DNA from: Carassius auratus
Lineage: Eukaryota > Chordata > Actinopteri > Cypriniformes > Cyprinidae
Assembly (NCBI RefSeq): GCF_003368295.1
Contig: NC_039250.1
Location: 13,482,033 to 13,546,032 of the forward strand
DNA: 64,000 nt
Reading direction: 5' to 3'
In this document: one piece after another, positions 56,703 through 64,000 of the stretch
How the letters are laid out: each line of letters begins with the position of its first letter
Position numbering within the stretch: the stretch's first letter is position 1
The notes under the pieces: model-generated
Seen by the model: only the letters and a program-made list of their open reading frames with translations
The model's database searches: none
Told to the model about the DNA's origin: nothing
Program-made: the position numbers and the translations under genes

Positions 56703-58124
56703 TCAAACACGAGACATGACTGACATGACGGACTGGGACACCGACACAAACCAACAAGACATGACAAATAATAACAAAGGCAGACATGAATACACGACGG
56801 AAGGGTTAGGGTGACAAATCAAAAAAAACAAACAGGGAAGGGGAGGAGGCGGGACCACAAAGTTCATGGGGGACAGACCAGGGTGAGTGGGTGGGGCAGG
56901 AGTCTTAGGAGGACAGGACGAAGGCTGACGACGGGGGGTACGGGCAGGTCTGGGTGGTGAGGGGCGGGGAGGGGTCTCGGGACAACTGGCAGGGGACATG
57001 ATAGGAGCAGACAAGGGACACGGGGCAACACTTACGGGGCGCGGGGCAAGACTTACGGGGCGCGGGGAGACGACAGCTGGACACGGGGGGACAACAGCTG
57101 GACACGGGACGACAACATCTACTGGACACGGGACAATATCAGCTGGACACGGGGCAACACTCACGGGACACGGGGCAACACTCACGGGACACGGGGCTAC
57201 ATCAACGGGACTCATGACAACATCAGCTGGGCACGGGGAGACAACATCACACGGGGAGACAACGGCTGGACACTCGGGACTTCTAGGGACAGGGTCTGGG
57301 GACAAGACAGGACTGACGGGGACTTCTAGGATACGGACAAGACTGGACAAATAATCTGAAAAGGCTTTAGCCGCTAAGACAATTGGCATCTCCTTACGAG
57401 ATGAGACACACTGTACTAAAGTCTTTGCTGCAGAGTCGGCCGCGGCACTCTCCTGCGCTCTCACGACTGCCGACTTGCATACTGCCCTCTTCTTTGCCGG
57501 CACGGGCACGCCAGCGCTCTCCGCTGCTGGCACGGGCACGCCAGCGCTCTCCGCTGCTGGCACGGGCACGCCAGCGCTCTCCGCTGCTGGCACGGGCACG
57601 CCAGCGCTCTCCGCTGCTGGCACGGGAGGAGACAGGGTCACAGGACCGGCAGGCCCCCTCTTCCTCCTCTTCCTCCTTGGGCGCGGTGCAGAGGCCACAG
57701 CTGGGTCAGAGGCGGGTTGGGGGAGTTTGGTCTCGGGCAGGGCAGTCTCGGACGCCGAAGACTCTGAAGTTGACTCCCATGAAAACCGTCTCCCTCGTTT
57801 CATGGGGAGACTGCTGGCTGTGGAGGGCACCTCAGGACTCTGGGAGGGGCTTGCCTGATCCCCCAGGGTTGCCACGGCCAGGACACGACCCTCAGGGATC
57901 GTTGGCAGCTGGGTAGGTGGAGGGGACCTCTGTGGCTCCTCCTGGGAGATGCTTTCCCACAGCCGGGCATAATTACGGAGGACCCATTCCCCCTCAGGCG
58001 AGTATGGGAGGGTGACCCCCTTCCTGTCGGCGGGGGATGACGTCCAGCACAGCCTCCGGAACTCCGCCTGACGCTGAAGCTCAGAGGCCCTCCTGCCTGC
58101 TGAGTTCCTTGGTGGTCGGTTCAT
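56703..58124 (-). CDS. Proline-rich 473-aa protein of the non-autonomous LTR element
   Basis: The ATG lies two bases inside the 5' LTR boundary and the frame stays open to 48 bp before the 3' LTR. The N-terminal 70 residues (MNRPPRNSAGRRASELQR onward, with LPYSPEGEWVLRNYARLWES) look folded and alpha-helical. The middle is Ser/Pro/Ala-rich with a basic patch PRPRRKRRKRG, then four perfect copies of the 10-aa AAESAGVPVP (30-bp units, 57501-57620). A Cys/Pro/Val-rich repeat region (CPVSVAPCPADVV type) follows, then a hydrophobic C-terminus. No zinc knuckle, protease or polymerase motif. I do not recognise the family. A Gag-derived or acquired protein are both possible. Confidence 0.7.
   Translation of the reverse strand: MNRPPRNSAGRRASELQRQAEFRRLCWTSSPADRKGVTLPYSPEGEWVLRNYARLWESISQEEPQRSPPPTQLPTIPEGRVLAVATLGDQASPSQSPEVPSTASSLPMKRGRRFSWESTSESSASETALPETKLPQPASDPAVASAPRPRRKRRKRGPAGPVTLSPPVPAAESAGVPVPAAESAGVPVPAAESAGVPVPAAESAGVPVPAKKRAVCKSAVVRAQESAAADSAAKTLVQCVSSRKEMPIVLAAKAFSDYLSSLVRILEVPVSPVLSPDPVPRSPECPAVVSPCDVVSPCPADVVMSPVDVAPCPVSVAPCPVSVAPCPADIVPCPVDVVVPCPAVVPPCPAVVSPRPVSLAPRPVSVAPCPLSAPIMSPASCPETPPRPSPPRPARTPRRQPSSCPPKTPAPPTHPGLSPMNFVVPPPPLPCLFFLICHPNPSVVYSCLPLLLFVMSCWFVSVSQSVMSVMSRV
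57501..57620 (-). repeat. Four perfect 30-bp coding repeats
   Basis: CACGGGCACGCCAGCGCTCT begins each unit on the plus strand; four copies in direct tandem, encoding AAESAGVPVP on the minus strand. Confidence 0.95.
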
Positions 58125-58126
58125 TC

Positions 58127-58657
58127 TGTCAGGGTCTTGGCAAGGAGGAACTCAGGTGCAGACAGGATTTACAACACAAACAGGTTTATTTACAAAAAGG
58201 GGAAAACAAAAACCCACGAGGGGGAAAACAAGGGCTAGGGTAGACACAAAAATAACTAAACAGGACTGATAAGGCAAGATAAACAAAGACTCAAAACTAG
58301 AGAACACTGACTACAAATAAACACTCACGGTATACAGGACACAGTATCTTAAAGGGGTTACCAGGGTATTATCACGAATCACAATCACAAATCTTTAGGG
58401 AACAAATCTCAATGAACCGACGCAAGACAGAGCACACTAGGAAAGCTAAATAGGGGGAACAATCAAGACACGACAGGTGGCACAGATGGGACAATCAAGA
58501 CACGACTAGGTTAACAAGGGGGGCGGGGCAAGGGAACGAGACAACACAAGCACATGGCCCAAAGGCAAGGCCATGTGCTTGTACACAAAACACGGGTCTG
58601 TCATGATCCTGCTTCAAGACTAGGAAAAATCAAGGACACGAGGGCAGAATCATGACA
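58127..58657 (-). repeat. 5' LTR of the 56-58 kb element
   Basis: 531 bp; two AATCAC units at the variable site. Followed in element sense directly by GAATGAACC, with no TGG-type primer-binding site. Confidence 0.92.
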
Positions 58658-59929
58658 GATCATGTGGTACTATTATGACTGGAGTAGCTTAATAATGCTG
58701 AAAAATTACCTTTGCGTCACAGGAATTAATATTTTACAATACACTCAAATTGTAAACAGTTATTTTAAATTGTAATAATATTTCACAATATTACTGTTTT
58801 TTTTCTGTGTTTGTGATCAAATAAATGATCTCCTGCCCCGATGAGCATAGAAATTCCTGTAAAAAAACTTAGAAAATCTTACTGATCCCAAATTTTGTAT
58901 CATGCTTGAGAAGCAATTTGATCTAAACACCCAAACTCACTCTCCATTTCACCTGCTTTCCCTTAACACACATTGCTGAGCTCATTAGATTTCTGCCCTC
59001 TTGACCCACTCAGTACTAAGCTAAAGCTAAAGGCTGAAGGTGCTCTAGATATCCCACACATTATTCCAGCTAATTATTCGTACGCTGCAGACACTACTGA
59101 CTCAACAGACATCAGTGCCACACCACAAGATGAGCAACAGATGGTTAATACTCTTATCCTGTTTGGTATTCAGAGCTGTCAGTCAAACTTCAAGCCTAAT
59201 GCAATTATATTGTTGCACCGAACACGGGCCGCCCTCTAACCTTTTTTTTAATGCACACTCGCCAGATTGTGGTTGGTGGCATTGGAATCGTCTTCAGGAA
59301 ATGGTTTGGACACACCAAGGGCAACACAGTTGGCAAAGATGGCCAATAAAATGAATATATCAAAAGGCTTAAAGGTCTTAGGTCAAGGAAACAACTGTCT
59401 TGAAAACATACAAGAGAATGCACAAGGTTTGCACACACACTTGGGCAAAAGGATATTTCCACTCCACCAGGGCCAGTGCTGCCATGCGTATAGGGTTGCT
59501 GAGAGTCAGGCAGCACAGGGCTCTGGGTGCACGCAGGGATGATTTGTTAGCTTGTGTGTGCTTCTTGGCTCCTCCAGGTCTCCTTTGCCCTGCAGAACCT
59601 GTTGAGTTGAGGGTGTCCATCTTGCTGGGGTCAGCCAAACCGACCCCCTCTGAAATAAACAGATTTCTTATTAAAATTATGGTCCCAAAAGTTAAAGGAT
59701 AAGTTCACTCATGAAAGAAAATCTCTTATAGATCATATTGTTCTTCTGTATAACAAAAAAATACACATAAAAATAAAAATTATCGATTTTTCTTTTATTC
59801 CAAAAATCATTAGGATATTAATTAAAGATCATGTTCCATAAAGATATTTTGTAAATTTCCTACCATAAATATATCTAAACTTCATTTTTGATTAGTAATA
59901 TGCATTCCTAAGTACTTTGGACGACTTAG

Positions 59930-60030
59930 GGGGACGTCATGACCTAATGGTTAACTGGCGCTGCTGCAAAAAAATGGCTACCCACTGCTCCGGGTGTGCA
60001 TTTTCACTGCTGACTCACGTCACTTTAAAG
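59930..60030 (+). mobile_element. Truncated SINE fragment
   Basis: Contains a GACCTAATGGTTAA box B-like head remnant and the body motif CCCACTGCTCCGGGTGTG, common in fish tRNA-derived SINEs. Located in channel intron 1. The rest of 59,650-60,721 is non-coding. Confidence 0.5.
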
Positions 60031-60740
60031 GCAATTTTCTCAGTAATTGTTTTTTTTATTTTGCACCCTCAGATTCGAGTTTTTCAAATAGTTGTATCTC
60101 GGACAAATATTGTCTAATAAAACATACAGTACATCATTGAAAAGCTTATTTATTCAGCTTTCAGATGATGTTAAATTACACTTATGACTGGTTTTGTGGT
60201 CCAAAAGAACAAAACAAGTTTTGGGTTTTGAAACAAGCCCAATGTTTTCTTTTTGAAATAAGATTATTTTGCTTGTTTCAAGCAAAAACTCACTTAATTT
60301 AGATTTCTTCTTTTTTTCTGAAAACAAATAATTTTTCTGGTCTAGAAAATCCTTCTTGATTTAAGAATTTTTTGATATTTTGGTTGCAAACAAGAAAAGA
60401 AAAAAACTTTGCTTGAAAAGCATTTTTTTGCTGTGCACAATGCCCATTACAAACTCAACACATTACAGTAGAATAGCTATAGAGTGATTATTAAAACATC
60501 TATCTATTGCAAATAATGCAAGGATGTGAACTGCCAATGCAAAGTAAACATGCAATTACAATCTGAAGTCTGAAGTCATTGTTACTGCACCTAGAATGTA
60601 TGGGCTATCTTCTATTTTGTATAACCCTTTTATTATTTTAGCTGAATTGTTCTGCGTTATGCCTGTGTACTGTAGGCTACTGACAGTGTTTCCAGTGCAG
60701 ATGTTGTGTTACATCACTCACCTTTCGGTAGCGCATCCAT

Positions 60741-62174
60741 GTCCACAACTGCTGCTTACCCACACGAACTCACGTGAAACAATAACTTAGAACAGCTTTC
60801 ATATCTATTAACTGTATCAATCGGTTGACAAACCAGCTCACGCGCGCAGCACTTAAAACACGCAACTCCAAACACGCTCCAAAGAACAAAACATTTGTTC
60901 TTACATATATTTAGGCGAATCAAAACACGTGGATTGTTCTATGTGTAGCACTAATGAAGCAAAACGGCTGTATAATCTATCCTCATGTGAACCCAGACCC
61001 CGGTTAAGCTGTGAATTCAGGATTAACGTTAACTGATGTGAGCCGGTTAACGGGGATGATTGCCCTGAAACCTTTCAAAAGGAGGTGGAGACATGCCTTG
61101 AAGCATTGAAGTGTTTTTTTTTTTTCCACCAGTAAACTATTTGTTTTAATCTGAGGAAAAGTCAAAGTGAACATGAAACTTTAGTCACATTCGTAAAGTA
61201 TACATTCATTTGAGAGACCACAGCGCCTCTAGCGGTTCAAGACGAAAACACAACGACTGCATAGATATGAAAGTTTATTTATCATAACCACTGCGCTGGA
61301 CGAGCATTTCCTGAAAATACAAGGCAGCTAATGTTGTAAACACTGAATATGCATGAAATACAAATTACTTCATTAACACTTAAGCAATGGCTTGAATCAA
61401 ACAAAGTAAGAATGATGATATGTGGCGTTACATTTCTTAGATATTTTAATCAGCCTGTGGTCTGTTACACCTCCTGTAACACCTGTTTATTAGAATATTA
61501 TGTCTGTGGCTACAGTTAATTTCCTCAGCAATGCCAATTTGTGATGCACAAACCACATAATTGGAAACATGATTCATTTTCTTGGTCAATAATTAATGTT
61601 GCAACAACTGAAAAGCATTTACATTGGCACTTTGTAAGAGAGCAAACAACTTATGGCATGGCACAACATGAAATAAAACTCATAAAATAATAGGCTATTT
61701 GGTCATGTAACGAACAGTCAAAAAAACACTGTCTTCAGATAACCTTCAAACACAATTCACAAAATCAAGCTCATAGAAAATATATCAAGGGATGGAATTA
61801 AAGTATATTTATAATTAAATCCATAGAATGGAGCAATAATGTACTGTTACTCACATATAAAAATGTGCATTGAATAACACTAACCTACATCCTATTTACA
61901 AGGCATTAAATTGTTGTTTTTACATTTTGACACCTAAAAGTTATACAGTACATAACTGTAATTTGACTTTTTGCTTTACTTTTAGCAATCCTTCATATAC
62001 TGCATCATGTAATTGAATCCTGTCCACTGGGCCCTTCCTGCATTTCTGAGAGACTTTAGCAATATGCCATACATGATTTTCCAATATCTGTTTTCATATA
62101 TATTTTAGGATATGCAAGAAGCTCCTATGATAGAAGGGGTGAGCGATGGCACAGATAGGTAACAGTAAACACAG
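60741..62174. other. Spacer between praf2 3' end and the channel-gene start
   Basis: Includes a modest CpG-rich patch at 60,835-60,880 (CACGCGCGCAG) just upstream of the channel ATG, a candidate promoter. The rest is AT-rich and I see no gene in it. Confidence 0.5.
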
Positions 62175-63352
62175 CTATGATCCAGCCTCTTGTTCCTGTC
62201 CCAGTGCTTCCAGCAGCAGGCCCATAGGAGTCCTCTTCAATCCTATACTCTCCAGCTTATTCTCCAGTTTATTCTTAAGGTTTCGGAGTCTCACTGAAGC
62301 ATGGATGAGGATCACTGCAAGAGGGAAAAAGTCAGAGAGGACTACAACCGATCAAGTATTAACAGCAAACAGACAAAAAAGGCTTGAGGCAACAAATAAT
62401 ACTAACTTAAAATGGGGAAGGCAATGCCAAAGAGGAAAACAGCTACCCCTCCTAAAACAGACAGAATAAGGTAGCTGGAGCCCAAAATTGCAGCAAGTGA
62501 CAGCGATGGATGATTCCTCCGGAAACGTCGGATTACGGCCTTGTTTTCAGCCACCCAGACAAACCCCAAAAACAGAAGGATCACAACGCTTGCCCCAAGA
62601 ATCAACTTGAGCGGTTGGAAATACCTGTGTGTTACAATTACATGATGCACAAAAGAAAAACAGATATAAAATAAATACATGATAATCAGCATCATCATAA
62701 GAAAGAATAACATTTGAATAAGAGTACTTAGCCTACAATAAATAAAAAACAACACGTACAAAGAATAAATCAATTCTAGATATCGCTTTTATTTATATTG
62801 TGATCCTGTATTTTTTTTTTTTTTAGATTGTCATTAAATGTTTAATCATTTTGTGGTCTTAAACTGTCTATGGAGTTTTTATTTCATTTTTAGTTTCATG
62901 TAGTAAAACATATCAAAGCCACTGAAACACTAGCCTACATGATCACTTAAAACTGAAAGTCATAACAGACACAGACATTTACATAACAGTAAATGTTTGC
63001 AATGCACCAACTGCTTAACCATGTAAGTCTTGTTATAAAATCATTATTTGTGAGGCTATTTCAATAAGTAATTCGACACAGAACACAACACAAATGTTGT
63101 TGTCACTCGTTTGGGTAACAGAGGAGCAGGGAATAGGTCTGAATGAACGAACACGTCACTAGTGTTTTCTTACCCGATTATTAGCAGAAATGCCACGGAG
63201 GAGGCAAAATAGTTGGACTGGTAGTACAGCAGGTTGTTAATGATCCGGTTGTTCCACCGATCTAAGTTACGGACATCAGGCACTGAGAACCGGGCCGAAC
63301 CCAGCAGAAAATCGTCCAGGGTCCGGAAAGGGGGAGGCTGAACATCCACCAT
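62175..63352 (-). CDS. praf2: PRA1 domain family member 2 (Praf2), complete, 3 exons
   Basis: Exons 63352-63174, 62624-62407 and 62314-62175 encode 178 aa, the same length as human PRAF2. The N-terminus (PPPFRTLDDFLLGSARFSVP) and INNLLYYQSNYF are hallmarks of the PRA1/ARL6IP5 group. Exon 2 supplies the paired hydrophobic helices around WVAENKAVIRRFRRNHP. Exon 3 encodes HASVRLRNLKNKLENKLES and ends GQEQEAGS, as in PRAF2 rather than ARL6IP5. A four-helix membrane protein of ER/endosomal membranes involved in protein trafficking (family knowledge). All splice junctions are GT-AG. Its nearness to a cacna1f-like gene recalls human Xp11.23, where both genes lie. Confidence 0.95.
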
Positions 63353-64000
63353 TTTCGACGCTTCTGGTGACTACATTTACCAGCATGCATTGCAAACCCA
63401 CAAAAAATAATGTGAGAAAAGCATGCTGCCTGGTTTCTTTTACTGCCTATGCCTGCTCTCAAACACACTGTAGCTTAGAGGAATTTAATTAAAGATATAC
63501 TACAGTACTCTGCTGTAATACCGACATTGGTTGATTTGCTTATTGCCAGTTATAATTTCTGGATGTTAAATGTAGTAGCAAGGTTTTGAATTCACTAATT
63601 ACAAAATAGATTTTTTCCTCTTCCTACCATTTCCTTTGCTTCCTAAAATGAAGGAAGTAGGGTGAAGTCAGCAAAAGTGTGACACTTTTTGTTAAACTGT
63701 GATTTAAATACAAATAAATCAATTCTACCAATCTGTTGTACCCCCCAGTTTTAAAGGCATATTGGTTGTTGTTTTAAACATAGAGACTCAAAAAAAAGCA
63801 GTACATAGTACTGTAAATAGTATGTTTGTTTAAAGGGACTTCTTACGCACAAAAACTTCACAAATTCACAAATTTCTATTCTTATTTGTTTCTTTTTTCC
63901 TGTCTTCTTCCTACAGTTTGTGACATTTTCTGTAAAACAAAACAACAAGCAATCTATTCCCTTTTAATTCAGGGTGTCCCACTCTAGCTGAATGTCCAAT
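63353..64000. other. praf2 upstream region
   Basis: 5' flank of praf2 on the minus strand. AT-rich, no TATA box at a convincing position, no further gene seen before the window end. Confidence 0.5.

Larger units (their letters stand above)
56131..58657 (-). mobile_element. Non-autonomous LTR element with a single proline-rich ORF
   Basis: LTRs at 56131-56655 (525 bp) and 58127-58657 (531 bp) differ by about two substitutions and one 6-bp indel. Both have TGTCAGGG...ATCATGACA ends. The flanks carry GATCA on each side (56126-56130, 58658-58662), a 5-bp target duplication. In element sense (minus) an AAGGGAGGGG purine tract precedes the 3' LTR. There is no RT, RNase H or integrase, so it must rely on enzymes in trans. 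Sits in the intron between channel exons 3 and 4. Confidence 0.9.
47499..60740 (-). pseudogene. cacna1f: L-type voltage-gated calcium channel alpha-1 (cacna1f-like), N-terminal fragment
   Basis: Minus-strand exons: 60740-60722 (ATG, MDALPK), 59649-59456, 59367-59263 (I S1), 51827-51688 (I S2-S3), 51294-51161 (I S4, LRAFRVLRPLRLVSGVP), 51051-50899 (I S5), 49948-49767 (pore loop, TMEGWTDVLYW with the selectivity Glu), 48852-48749 (I S6), 48567-48425 (I-II linker with beta-subunit motif QQMEEDMIGYMDWLIEAE), 47706-47499 (II S4-S5 linker to II S5 and early pore, ending STFDTFPSALLTCFQ). Exons for the rest of the I-II linker and II S1-S4 should lie between 48425 and 47706 but only repeat-like non-coding sequence is there. 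Nothing after II S5 is found before 44 kb. The visible exons have no stops. Several boundaries are non-canonical. Identity as Cav1 is firm; Cav1.4 is favoured by similarity and by nearby praf2. Broken gene or assembly/rearrangement break. Confidence 0.85.

Noticed and set aside
57383..57916. Plus-strand open frames of 127 and 177 codons with repeated GTPALSAAGT
   Set aside because: Mirror of the 30-bp repeats in the minus-strand proline-rich ORF; no supporting context.
62146..62469. Plus-strand 107-aa frame
   Set aside because: Antisense to praf2 exons 2 and 3, whose splice sites and protein similarity are clear.

Overview
The window is vertebrate and almost certainly teleost, most likely a cyprinid. 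Evidence: intron-split genes with GT-AG junctions (aebp1, praf2, a cacna1f-like channel, family 2 cystatins) and a transposon load typical of carp-like fish (L2 and other LINEs, DIRS-like, BEL/Pao, two Ty3/gypsy lineages, hAT MITEs). The cyprinid assignment is inference. No bacterial, plasmid or CRISPR features are present.

Layout. 1-10,623 (+): the 3' two thirds of aebp1 (discoidin domain plus catalytically dead carboxypeptidase domain), cut at its 5' end by the window edge. 10.6-12.6 kb: 3' UTR and AT-rich spacer. 12.6-21.5 kb: transposon graveyard (LINE split by a DNA element, L2 tail carrying an LTR-like insert that itself carries a hAT element, DIRS-like gag, solo LTR). 14.7-15.9 kb and 21.7-23.3 kb: two copies of a ~1.1 kb block. 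23.2-44.3 kb: tandem duplication carrying two cystatin genes that encode the same 128-aa protein. Intron 1 of copy 1 has swollen from about 0.5 kb to 12.4 kb by insertion of a foldback-type DNA element (long inverted repeats made of ~142-bp palindrome-bearing units, 9-bp target duplication) into which an apparently intact BEL/Pao retrotransposon has jumped. 44.6-47.3 kb (-): internally deleted Gmr1-like Ty3/gypsy element. 47.5-60.7 kb (-): N-terminal exons of an L-type calcium channel (cacna1f-like), lacking domain II S1-S4 and everything after the II S5 region, with further retroelements in its introns (chromodomain gypsy; LTR element with a proline-rich ORF). 62.2-63.4 kb (-): complete praf2.

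The host genes are not an operon or a pathway. praf2 and the channel share strand, and both are X-linked in the same human band region, so their proximity may reflect old synteny. The main biological interest is the mobile-element structure of the cystatin locus, the broken channel gene, and a large repeat insertion in the Aebp1 pseudo-peptidase domain. All exon boundaries were read by eye from splice signals and protein similarity and may be off by a few bases.
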